Positions 7,717 through 15,644 of a stretch of DNA of 64,000 nucleotides are shown in pieces. Position 1 is the stretch's first letter; each line of letters begins with the position of its first letter. This DNA is from Arcicella aurantiaca (GTDB lineage: Bacteria; Bacteroidota; Bacteroidia; Cytophagales; Spirosomataceae). Location: positions 172,909 through 236,908 of the forward strand of contig NZ_QGGO01000007.1 in the NCBI RefSeq assembly GCF_003148625.1, read 5' to 3'. The notes under the pieces were generated by a model, which worked only from the letters and a program-made list of their open reading frames with translations, made no database searches and was not told where the DNA came from. A program made the translations under genes and the position numbers.

Positions 7717-8730
7717 ATGGATAAAAGGAGAAATCATATCATTTTTTGGGTAGGGTATTTTTTATTGATTAATGGGATAAGTATTTGTGCAAGAATTGGG
7801 ACTGGCTCTTTAACGATTCCATTTTTTTTAAGAATTTTTGTTGGAGATGTCACAACTCTATCTCTCACATATTTATATTTGAATATTTTATTTCCACGTT
7901 TTTTAACTACTAAAAAATATTTATGGTTGCTTTTGGTGAGTTTGGGTTCTTATTTTTTAATAGTTTCAGGTATTTATGGATTGTTTCGGAGTTTACAGCA
8001 ATTATATCCTCAGATATTTTCTTCGGTTGAATTTTTACAAGAATTTATAAATGTAATATATTCTTTTTTTAGAGTCCTTAATATAACATTTTCATTTTGG
8101 ATTTTTAAAAAATTATTAGCTGAACTTGAGCAGAAGAAAGAAAAAGAAAAGAAATATTTTACCTTGAATAAACATATATCGAATGCTGAACTGATGAGCC
8201 TTAAAAACCAAATAAATCCTCACTTTTTTTATAATAGCCTTAATTTTTTATACGCACAGTCGATTCCTTATTCAGTCAAACTTTCAAAGAGTATTCTTTC
8301 CCTTGCTGATATGATGAGATATTCTATCAGAGATAATGATGAAACTAATACTATACCCTTAGAACAAGAAATAGCTTATCTTGAGAGATACATCTATTTA
8401 GAAAATATTGAAAGTCAGAGTAGCTATCAAAGTCAATTGATTGTTATGGGTAACGTCAAATATAGACGGATTGTACCATTGGTATTACAGCCTATTTTGA
8501 GTAGTAGTTATCATTTTGGGAAAGAGGTGAACATTGGAATATCAATAGAAGAAAATCAAATACAATTTGTATGTACCTATACCAAAAAACAAGAAATAGA
8601 GATAAGTGATATTGATGAGTTTCATAATGTTTTAAGACGTAAAATGGTCAATAAATATTATCAGAGTTTAAGTGTAAACTATACCCATAATACAGAGTTA
8701 TATAGCATTTTTATTGTCATTTTATCATGA
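7717..8730 (+). CDS. LytS-like histidine kinase, phosphoacceptor subunit A1
   Basis: 337-residue sensor of the LytS/YehU (His_kinase) class. Four membrane helices (about residues 8-26, 38-60, 68-90 and 108-130) lead through a charged coiled coil to the H-box LKNQINPHFFYNSLN, with phosphoacceptor His169. The expected N-box (PLxLQPLVENAIKHG in the family) reads PLVLQPILSSSYHFG, so the Glu and the ATP-binding Asn are both Ser. No GxGLxN box is recognisable in the last 60 residues. It should accept but not donate phosphate from ATP. Its stop overlaps the start of the next kinase by 4 bases (ATGA), which carries the opposite defect. Its closest relative in the window is the gene at 10121. Confidence 0.88.
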   Translation: MDKRRNHIIFWVGYFLLINGISICARIGTGSLTIPFFLRIFVGDVTTLSLTYLYLNILFPRFLTTKKYLWLLLVSLGSYFLIVSGIYGLFRSLQQLYPQIFSSVEFLQEFINVIYSFFRVLNITFSFWIFKKLLAELEQKKEKEKKYFTLNKHISNAELMSLKNQINPHFFYNSLNFLYAQSIPYSVKLSKSILSLADMMRYSIRDNDETNTIPLEQEIAYLERYIYLENIESQSSYQSQLIVMGNVKYRRIVPLVLQPILSSSYHFGKEVNIGISIEENQIQFVCTYTKKQEIEISDIDEFHNVLRRKMVNKYYQSLSVNYTHNTELYSIFIVILS

Positions 8731-9758
8731 AAAACTTAAAATATCATATAATTTATTGGGCTATATTTTATGTGTTGTATTGTATATTACATTTTGGTAT
8801 ATATGAAACAGAAGTTTATTGGTATCCCTTTTTTATAATACTATTGAATTTATGTATGTATATAATACCCTATTATATTTCTCTTTTATTTATAATTCCA
8901 AGGTATTGGGAAAAAGGGAAATATAGTTTGACAACCATTCTCTTTTTTATGTCAATATGTTTTACACATTTTTTTATCCATTTTTTTTACACTTTTTTTA
9001 AGATACCTATTCCAAGGGGAGATAACTCTAATGAGTTATCAATGTTGCAAGATTTTTTATTTATGATGAATATATTTATTCTTACACTCCCCTTTGCTTT
9101 TACGTTATTTTACATAGGGAAAATAGAAAAAGAAATAAAAGCTCAACAAATAATAGAACTGGAAAATTTTCGACTCGAACAATCCATTACACAAACAGAA
9201 TTAAACAATCTCAAAAATCAAATTAATCCAGATTTCTTATTTCGTAAACTAAACCATTTTTATCAAGAATCTATCATTTATTCTCCAAACCTCTCAAAAG
9301 GAATTGCCTTGTTAACAGATATGATGCACTATGCAATTGATGAAGAAGATGCTAATGGAAAAGTGTTACTAATAAAAGAAATTAAACATATTCATAATTT
9401 TATTGAAATAAATCAACTAAGATTTGATGGACGCTTATACGTTGATTTTGAAGTAACTGAGATTGATAATAAGCATCAAATTATGCCTTTAGTTTTGATA
9501 ACATTTGTTGAAAATGCCTTTAAATATGGAGAATTATTTGATAGTGAAAACCCGCTTAAAATACAAATAAGGGTTGTGGATAACGAGTTGCTGTTTTCTA
9601 CTTTTAACCTTAAACGTAGAGGACCAACTGAATTATCGGAAGGGATAGGGATTGTAAATACACAAAGACGATTAGCTCTGGGGTATCCATTTAAATATCA
9701 GTTAAATATTGTAGAAGACTCGAAATTGTATAAAGTAGATTTAAGTTTGATTCTTTAA
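8727..9758 (+). CDS. LytS-like histidine kinase, ATP-binding subunit A2
   Basis: 343-residue membrane kinase with about four hydrophobic helices (residues 8-25, 33-58, 67-90, 108-132) and a coiled coil. The H-box region reads LKNQINPDFLFRKLN: the phosphoacceptor His is Asp169. The ATP-binding half is intact: N-box PLVLITFVENAFKYG with Asn263, and G-box SEGIGIVNTQRRL at about 304-316. It is therefore expected to bind ATP but not to autophosphorylate on the usual residue. The ATGA overlap with A1 implies co-translation and a stoichiometric pair, and the simplest reading is trans-phosphorylation of A1 His169. A terminator follows at 9768. The sensed signal is unknown; neither subunit has a large extracytoplasmic domain. 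Confidence 0.88.
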   Translation: MKNLKYHIIYWAIFYVLYCILHFGIYETEVYWYPFFIILLNLCMYIIPYYISLLFIIPRYWEKGKYSLTTILFFMSICFTHFFIHFFYTFFKIPIPRGDNSNELSMLQDFLFMMNIFILTLPFAFTLFYIGKIEKEIKAQQIIELENFRLEQSITQTELNNLKNQINPDFLFRKLNHFYQESIIYSPNLSKGIALLTDMMHYAIDEEDANGKVLLIKEIKHIHNFIEINQLRFDGRLYVDFEVTEIDNKHQIMPLVLITFVENAFKYGELFDSENPLKIQIRVVDNELLFSTFNLKRRGPTELSEGIGIVNTQRRLALGYPFKYQLNIVEDSKLYKVDLSLIL

Positions 9759-9767
9759 TAAATTAAA

Positions 9768-9800
9768 AAGGCTTGTAACGAATTACAAGCCTTCTCTTTT
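9768..9800 (+). terminator. Intrinsic terminator after kinase pair A
   Basis: AAGGCTTGTAA (9768-9778), loop cgaa, TTACAAGCCTT (9783-9793), then CTCTTTT. The 11-bp perfect stem ends the pair A transcript. The remainder of the gap (9801-10089) shows no gene; it has an A-run at about 9901-9912 and little else. Confidence 0.85.
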
Positions 9801-10089
9801 ATAAAATGTGCAGAGACTGATTTATATATTGAGGACAATGCTGCCTGTGTAGAATACCCTTGTAGAACCCTTAATTTTCCTAAAGTTGGTTTTATGTTTT
9901 CAAAAAAAAAAATATATTACACGAACCCCTCAATAAAAATGACTAATTGGGCAAAAACAAGGGTAAACCGATTTTAGGAGATTTTTGGTTTGAAAAGGTA
10001 TTGGTACATTATGGAAAGGAGTTAATCAATGATTTTGACTGTTTCATGTAAAAAACACTATTTATTCTCAATGACTATTTTAGAATTGG

Positions 10090-10097
10090 TAATTTTG
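10090..10097 (+). promoter_or_regulatory. Promoter -7 element of kinase pair B
   Basis: TAATTTTG fits the TAnnTTTG consensus and is identical to the element before pair A, at a similar distance (23 bases) from the start codon. No clear TTG upstream element is seen, so the promoter may need an activator or be weak. Confidence 0.42.
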
Positions 10098-10120
10098 AGT
10101 TAATCACATGAACATACTAA

Positions 10121-11137
10121 ATGGATAAAAAGAGAAATCATATAATTTTTTGGGTTGGGTATTTTATGTACTATTATTTTATGTACTATTATCTTGTAAA
10201 AGATTTGATTGATGAAGGTACTTTTACAATAAAGGGTATTTTCGTAAGTGTATTTAAAATAAGTTTTGGCACTGTGGTATCATTTTATATTCTAAACTTA
10301 AATATTTTTCCATCCACTTTACCCTTAAAAAAATATTTTAAATTATGTTTTTTTGTAGCAATACTTGTTTTTTTAATTTTTGAGATTAATTATCAAGTTG
10401 GACAATTGTTTCATTACCTCTCTCCTCAAGATATTCCTTCTCCTAATATTGGAAAAAGTATTAACCTTACAATTCTTTCGATACAACATTCTTTTGCTTT
10501 TGCTCTTATTTTTTGGTTTAGTAAAATTTTTATTGCGAATGCAAAATATCAACGTTTTCTTCAAGATAAACAAAATGTATTGCGTAATAATATTTTAAGT
10601 GCAGAACTATTGGCACTAAAGAATCAGATAAATCCTCATTTTTTTTATAATATGTTAAACTTTTTCTATGCCCAATTTTTGCCTTATTCTAAAAGTACAT
10701 CAACTGCCATTCTTAAACTATCAGATATGATGAGATATACAATTAGGGATAATCATTATGAAGGCAAAGCATTATTGGAAAATGAAATAAATTATTTGAA
10801 AAACTATATTGATTTGGAAAATGTAAATAGATATTCTGATGTAATTGTTGTTTCTATCAATGGCAATCCTACCTTCAAAAAGGTTAGACCATTAATATTT
10901 CTACCTATTTTGGAACATTGTTGCTTGTTTGGTATGCAGATAAAACTAAAAATGGATATTGACGATAATTACGTAATGTTTTCAGGTTATTATATTAAAA
11001 AAAATAATGTAACCATCCCACATATTCTTGAAAGTGTAGAAAGTATTAAGCAAAAAATATCCTATTTTAAAGAATGTAATATCATGTTTAGTCATACAGA
11101 AATGGAGAATAACTTTCAAATGTCGATAGTGCCATGA
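10121..11137 (+). CDS. LytS-like histidine kinase, phosphoacceptor subunit B1
   Basis: 338-residue paralogue of the kinase at 7717. The N-terminus MDKKRNHIIFWVGYF is almost identical to that of A1, while the membrane region is more divergent. The H-box LKNQINPHFFYNMLN carries His173. The N-box position reads PLIFLPILEHCCLFG: the ATP-binding Asn is His, and no G-box follows. It repeats the A1 pattern of an intact acceptor with a decayed ATP site. It overlaps the next gene by 4 bases (ATGA). Because two paralogues independently keep the His while the ATP site is lost, random pseudogene decay is unlikely. The ligand is unknown. Confidence 0.88.
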   Translation: MDKKRNHIIFWVGYFMYYYFMYYYLVKDLIDEGTFTIKGIFVSVFKISFGTVVSFYILNLNIFPSTLPLKKYFKLCFFVAILVFLIFEINYQVGQLFHYLSPQDIPSPNIGKSINLTILSIQHSFAFALIFWFSKIFIANAKYQRFLQDKQNVLRNNILSAELLALKNQINPHFFYNMLNFFYAQFLPYSKSTSTAILKLSDMMRYTIRDNHYEGKALLENEINYLKNYIDLENVNRYSDVIVVSINGNPTFKKVRPLIFLPILEHCCLFGMQIKLKMDIDDNYVMFSGYYIKKNNVTIPHILESVESIKQKISYFKECNIMFSHTEMENNFQMSIVP

Positions 11138-12162
11138 AAAGTTTGAAATTTCATATTATTTTATGGACAATAAATTATTTGTTTCATTGTGTAGGGCATT
11201 TTACTGGTTCTCCTACAAAAATTTATATAGTATCTCTTCTTATTATTTTATATAATGTACTTGTAAAAACGATAGTTTTTTACATAACTCTATATTGTAT
11301 TATACCCTTATATTTGGAAAAAAAGCAAATCTCGAAATTTATTCTATTAATGATTTTTAATATTGGAGGAGTTGCTTTTGTGAGTGTTTTAATGAATAAT
11401 TTTCTTCCTGTTGCTGAAGGGGATAAATCAGTTGACCTTACATTTATTGAAAATTATGTGGCTAATTTAATTGATATATTGGGTGTCTTCCCTTTTGTTT
11501 TTGTATTCTGGTATGTTAATAGAATTGTAACACAAGAACGCATTAAAATACAAATTGAGCAAGAAAATCACTATCTCGAACAATCTATTATAGAGACTCA
11601 GTTATATAACTTGAAAAATCAAATTAACCCTGATTTTCTCTTCCGAAAATTGAATTATTTTTACCATGAATCGTTGCCATATTCTCCCAATCTATCAAAG
11701 GGAATTTCTTTACTAACGGACATGATGCACTATGCAATTGACGATGATGACGATAACTTGAAAGTCTCTTTACAAAAAGAAATAAAACATATACAGAACT
11801 TTGTTGAAATCAATCAATTGCGTTTTAATGGACGTTTACAAGTAGAATTCGATATAGTAGGAGTCGAAAAGAGGCATGAAATTATGCCCTTGATTTTGAT
11901 AACTTTTGTTGAAAATGCCCTTAAATATGGAGAATTATTTGATAAGAATAATCCGCTGAAAATAAGATTAAAAGTTGAAGATAATAATTTATTCTTTACT
12001 ACTTTTAATCTTACCCGACGAGGCCCCAAGGAGGATTCTGAAGGTATTGGAATTGATAACACACAAAAGCGACTTTCTCTGGGATATGTTGATAATTATA
12101 GCTTAGATATCAAGCATGAACCAGAATTTTATGAAGTGGCTTTGTATATTAAATTAGAATAA
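11134..12162 (+). CDS. LytS-like histidine kinase, ATP-binding subunit B2
   Basis: 342-residue paralogue of A2, highly similar over the cytoplasmic half (shared NQINPDFLFRKLN, YSPNLSKGI, LLTDMMHYAID and EINQLRF). The phosphoacceptor position is Asp167. The N-box PLILITFVENALKYG has Asn261, and the G-box SEGIGIDNTQKRL lies near 302-314. Like A2, it should bind ATP but lacks its own His. It overlaps B1 by 4 bases and is followed after only 4 bases by the LytTR response regulator, so pair B and the regulator form one operon. The expected role is ATP-dependent phosphorylation of B1, and possibly cross-talk with A1. Confidence 0.88.
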   Translation: MKSLKFHIILWTINYLFHCVGHFTGSPTKIYIVSLLIILYNVLVKTIVFYITLYCIIPLYLEKKQISKFILLMIFNIGGVAFVSVLMNNFLPVAEGDKSVDLTFIENYVANLIDILGVFPFVFVFWYVNRIVTQERIKIQIEQENHYLEQSIIETQLYNLKNQINPDFLFRKLNYFYHESLPYSPNLSKGISLLTDMMHYAIDDDDDNLKVSLQKEIKHIQNFVEINQLRFNGRLQVEFDIVGVEKRHEIMPLILITFVENALKYGELFDKNNPLKIRLKVEDNNLFFTTFNLTRRGPKEDSEGIGIDNTQKRLSLGYVDNYSLDIKHEPEFYEVALYIKLE

Positions 12163-12166
12163 CACT

Positions 12167-12913
12167 ATGATAAATTGTTTAGTAATTGATGATGAACAGG
12201 CAGCGATTGATGTCATAAAATTTCATGTCAAGAGTATCCCTTTTTTAAATATAGTAGCTGTAAGTCTTGGACCTGTGGAGGCTTTGGAGATAATTTATAC
12301 TCAAAAAATAGATTTGATTTTTATTGATATTCAAATGCCTGAACTTTCGGGATTGGATTTCATAAAACTAACTAAAGGTAGATGTAAATTTATCCTCACA
12401 ACCGCTTATAAACAATATGCACTTGATGGATATGAACATAATGTGATTGATTATCTATTAAAACCAATTTCTTTTGAACGACTTTTACAGGCTGTACAGA
12501 AGGCTCAGGATATTTTATTTCCACCTACAATTCCTATTGAAGTTCCTTCAAACAGTGGCATAAAAACGAAGGATTTTATCTTTGTGAAAACCGATAACCG
12601 AATGCAAAAAATATTCTTTTCGGAAATCCTTTTTATTGAAGGGTTAGGAAATTATGTAACTTTTAATACAACCAAAGGTAAATTTGTGTCACTTTTGAAT
12701 ATGAAAGATTTGGAAGGAAATGAAACGTTGCCACACGATAATTTTTTACGTGTTCATCGTTCATTTATTATTTCTTTGGATAAAATTGAATATGTAGAAG
12801 GCGGAAATATTTACTTGGACAAAGATACTCCAATACCGCTTGGGGATACCTATAAAAACTTGCTTTGGACGGCTCTGGATAGTAGAATCGTTCCTGCTAA
12901 AAAGAGTTATTGA
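12167..12913 (+). CDS. LytTR-family response regulator
   Basis: 248-residue cytoplasmic regulator. The receiver domain (about 1-120) has the acidic pair Asp8-Asp9 in LVIDDE, phosphoacceptor Asp54 in FIDIQMPELSG, Thr79 and Lys99 in YLLKPI. The LytTR DNA-binding domain (about 145-240) has FIFVKTDNRMQKI, ILFIEGLGNYV and FLRVHRSFII, all typical of the family. All receiver residues needed for phosphotransfer are present, so the regulator is competent even though each kinase is incomplete. It is the only regulator in the locus and probably serves both kinase pairs. Targets usually carry paired LytTR direct repeats; none was identified near these genes. A terminator follows. Confidence 0.95.
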   Translation: MINCLVIDDEQAAIDVIKFHVKSIPFLNIVAVSLGPVEALEIIYTQKIDLIFIDIQMPELSGLDFIKLTKGRCKFILTTAYKQYALDGYEHNVIDYLLKPISFERLLQAVQKAQDILFPPTIPIEVPSNSGIKTKDFIFVKTDNRMQKIFFSEILFIEGLGNYVTFNTTKGKFVSLLNMKDLEGNETLPHDNFLRVHRSFIISLDKIEYVEGGNIYLDKDTPIPLGDTYKNLLWTALDSRIVPAKKSY

Positions 12914-12945
12914 CATTTTTATTTACCTGTACCGCTATGCAATAG

Positions 12946-12981
12946 AAAGCCCCAATCTGAAAAGAAAGGGGCTTTATCATT
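12946..12981 (+). terminator. Terminator after the LytTR regulator
   Basis: AAAGCCCC (12946-12953) and GGGGCTTT (12968-12975) with a 14-base loop, followed by ATCATTTT. It ends the kinase pair B and regulator operon. Confidence 0.75.
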
Positions 12982-13084
12982 TTCTAACTATATGTGAAAT
13001 CAGTACGTGTTTGATTATGTTGTAATAGCTTGATTAATAGCGAGTTTCAATGCAAATGCCCAACAACTAAATCCCAATGCCTAT

Positions 13085-14995
13085 TTAATACAATAATCTA
13101 AACTTAATTGTATTATCAATTCCTTTCAATTCTGCTACAATTTCGTCGGCATATTCTTTTGAAATATCAGTGATAACATAACCGATTTCGTTGGTAGTTT
13201 TCAAATATTGACCTTTGATATTTACATTATATTTGGCAAAAATATTGTTGATTTTTGCTAAAATACCTGGTACATTTTGGTGAATATGCAACAAACGGTG
13301 AGCATCTTCCAACGGAGGTAACTGCAATTCAGGGAAGTTCACAGAACCATACGTGCTACCATTGTTCATGAATTGTAACAATTTACTTGGTACAAATTCG
13401 CCAATATTCGCTTGGGCTTCTTCAGTTGAACCTCCTACGTGTGGTGTTAAAATTACTCTTGGCAAACCACGCAATTCATTGATAAATTCTTCGTCGTTTG
13501 TTTTTGGTTCGTAAGGGAAAACGTCAACTGCCGCACCCCAAACTTTTCCTGATTTCAAGGCATTTACCAAAGCAGGAATTTCAACTACGTGTCCACGAGA
13601 AAGATTTATGAAAATTACATTGTCTTTCATTTGAGCAAATTCACGTTCACCAATGATGTTTGCATTTGATTTGCGTCCATCTACGTGCAGCGAAATAAAA
13701 TCAGAAATGTTTAATAATTCTTCTAAAGTTTTACATTTCTTGGCATTTCCTAAAGCTAATTTATCAACGGCATCGTAGAAATAAACTTGCATACCCATAG
13801 CTTCTGCAATGACAGAAATTTGTGTTCCGATGCTTCCGTAACCAACCAAACCTAATTTCTTCCCTCTGATTTCGTAAGAATTTTTGGCAGATTTATCCCA
13901 AACACCTTCGTGCATTTTGTTCGATTTCGTCATGATGTCACGGGTCAAAATAATCATTTCACCGATTGCCATTTCTACTACCGAACGAGTATTTGAGTAG
14001 GGAGCATTGAAAACTGCAATACCTCTACGCTCGCATTCGTCCAAATTGATTTGGTTTGTTCCGATACAAAATGCACCAACAGCCATCAAACGACTTGCGT
14101 TTGGATGTTCCAAAACTCGTTTCGTCAGGTTTGTTTTTGAACGTAAACCTAAGATTGATACGCCTTTAATTTTCTCAATTAATTCGTCCTCATCCAAAGC
14201 TCCTTTCAATAATTCTACTTGAAAACCTTCAATTTTAAATGCTTCAACAGCTTTTGGGTGAACGTTTTCTAATAATAAAACCTTAATTTTTGATTTCGGA
14301 TACGACTGTGAACGACTTAACCCATTGATATACAAAAACTCATCAAATGAATGTACGATTTCGTCTGCTTTGTCGGTAACTTTCTGGCGTTCAACGTTTT
14401 CTGTAAAAGCAAAAAACTTGTTTGCCAAACCCGCTTCACGCATTTCGTAATCTGTGTAGCCGTCACCAATTGCGTAAATATCTCCCTCAAAATCAAGCGA
14501 TTGCAATAATTTCACCTTGCCTTTATCTTGTGATAACAGATTGCTTTCGTCGTAACCTGTAATGTTTCCTTCTTCGTCGTAAGTGAAAGTATTAGCGAAA
14601 ACATTTTTCTCTAAAACACCCATTGAAGCAGCCACAGGCACAATAAAATCCTTGAATCCAGACGATACAATATAGATATTTTTAGTATTTTCACGAATGA
14701 AGGCTTCGTTGCGAGCAAATGAATCAGAGATTTTTCCCATCAAAAACTCAATCAACTCCGTTACGTGCGAGCTATTAGCAGGCAAAAGAGCTACTCTTTC
14801 TTTCAAGGATTCCGCAAATCCGATTTCGCCAGCCATACCTCTATCAGTAATAGCTTTAATCTGACCTACAATTTTGTCTTGGTCTTTATGACCTTTCAAG
14901 GCAATGGCTGCCAATTCGTCAAGTCCTTCAACTTTAGTAAAAGTTGAGTCAAAATCAATGACGAAGTTAATTTCTTGTGCTGTGTTGGTTAACAT
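13085..14995 (-). CDS. serA: SerB-SerA fusion: phosphoserine phosphatase-like HAD domain plus 3-phosphoglycerate dehydrogenase
   Basis: 636-residue fusion of two serine-biosynthesis activities. Residues 1-215 are a HAD-IB phosphatase: catalytic DFDSTFT at 14-20, the Ser motif IVSSGF near 109-114, and GDGYTDYEM near 177-185. Residues about 235-545 are D-3-phosphoglycerate dehydrogenase: Rossmann GLVGYGSIG, NLSRGHVVEI with the catalytic Arg region, DVFPYEP, and TPHVGGST with the catalytic His. The last 80 residues form an ACT domain (HQNVPGILAKI), usually the serine feedback site. The protein would thus combine the first and last steps of the pathway. Normal SerA with ACT is about 410 residues, so the phosphatase is an added module. 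The phosphatase substrate is inferred from the fusion. Confidence 0.9.
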   Translation of the reverse strand: MLTNTAQEINFVIDFDSTFTKVEGLDELAAIALKGHKDQDKIVGQIKAITDRGMAGEIGFAESLKERVALLPANSSHVTELIEFLMGKISDSFARNEAFIRENTKNIYIVSSGFKDFIVPVAASMGVLEKNVFANTFTYDEEGNITGYDESNLLSQDKGKVKLLQSLDFEGDIYAIGDGYTDYEMREAGLANKFFAFTENVERQKVTDKADEIVHSFDEFLYINGLSRSQSYPKSKIKVLLLENVHPKAVEAFKIEGFQVELLKGALDEDELIEKIKGVSILGLRSKTNLTKRVLEHPNASRLMAVGAFCIGTNQINLDECERRGIAVFNAPYSNTRSVVEMAIGEMIILTRDIMTKSNKMHEGVWDKSAKNSYEIRGKKLGLVGYGSIGTQISVIAEAMGMQVYFYDAVDKLALGNAKKCKTLEELLNISDFISLHVDGRKSNANIIGEREFAQMKDNVIFINLSRGHVVEIPALVNALKSGKVWGAAVDVFPYEPKTNDEEFINELRGLPRVILTPHVGGSTEEAQANIGEFVPSKLLQFMNNGSTYGSVNFPELQLPPLEDAHRLLHIHQNVPGILAKINNIFAKYNVNIKGQYLKTTNEIGYVITDISKEYADEIVAELKGIDNTIKFRLLY

Positions 14996-15017
14996 TTATT
15001 TTTTAATCTTTTATATT

Positions 15018-15617
15018 TCAATACTCCTCAACAATGGTCTGTAAAACTCCCAATAATTCGGGTAAATTTCTGATGGAATAATATTCTGTATCCTGATAAG
15101 CAATCATATTTTCTAATTTCAAAAACTGCCATTCTGTCCCGATAGAAACTGCTCCATAAACTGATTTTTGCTCCTTCCCTTTTCTTTCATTAAAGATTTG
15201 AGCGGCATACATAGTGGCAATACATTGCGGAATTCCCAACTCGAAATTATCATTTTTTGCTTCAATAATGCTGATAATTGGGGCTTCAATCATGGGTGAA
15301 TCATAGATGGCTGAAATCAAATAATCACAAAAACCTTTTAAGCCGTTTTTTTCATCTACATCAAAGTTATAGCCTGAAAAGTAGGTTAATTTCTTTAAAT
15401 TTTTCCTTACAACTTCATTTAATATTGGCGAAATAATCAGTTCACATTTAGCTTTTTCGGTTGCCATTGGGAGCTGAGAATTAAACGATAAAGTTTCTAA
15501 TAAGTAATCACTGGGCTTTGAATCAACTATTTTTCCAAATATTTCAGTTCTCTTTACCTGAATACCAAGATTGATTAAATCTTCATATTTGTATTTTGAA
15601 TATGATTTTGGATTCAT
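15018..15617 (-). CDS. Uncharacterised protein with PD-(D/E)XK nuclease-like motifs
   Basis: 199-residue protein of unknown function. It resembles a family scattered through cyanobacteria and Bacteroidota that is sometimes labelled restriction-endonuclease-like. A conserved LPMATEKAKCEL start, GFCDYLIS near residue 95-102 (Asp), and IISIIEAKNDNFELGIPQC near 114-132 (Glu-x-Lys) give the spacing of a PD-(D/E)XK active site. No signal peptide or membrane segment is visible. It lies 22 bases downstream of the serA fusion's upstream end on the same strand and 27 bases after the YheT-like gene, so these may be co-transcribed. No methylase or other defence partner is nearby, and activity is not demonstrated. 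Confidence 0.6.
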   Translation of the reverse strand: MNPKSYSKYKYEDLINLGIQVKRTEIFGKIVDSKPSDYLLETLSFNSQLPMATEKAKCELIISPILNEVVRKNLKKLTYFSGYNFDVDEKNGLKGFCDYLISAIYDSPMIEAPIISIIEAKNDNFELGIPQCIATMYAAQIFNERKGKEQKSVYGAVSIGTEWQFLKLENMIAYQDTEYYSIRNLPELLGVLQTIVEEY

Positions 15618-15644
15618 ACTTTTATTATTTAATTAGTTTTAAAT

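Noticed and set aside
8727..9758. Reading the H-to-D kinase as a simple pseudogene
   Set aside because: The frame is intact, the ATP-binding boxes are perfect, and the duplicated pair shows the same substitution, so decay is an unlikely explanation.
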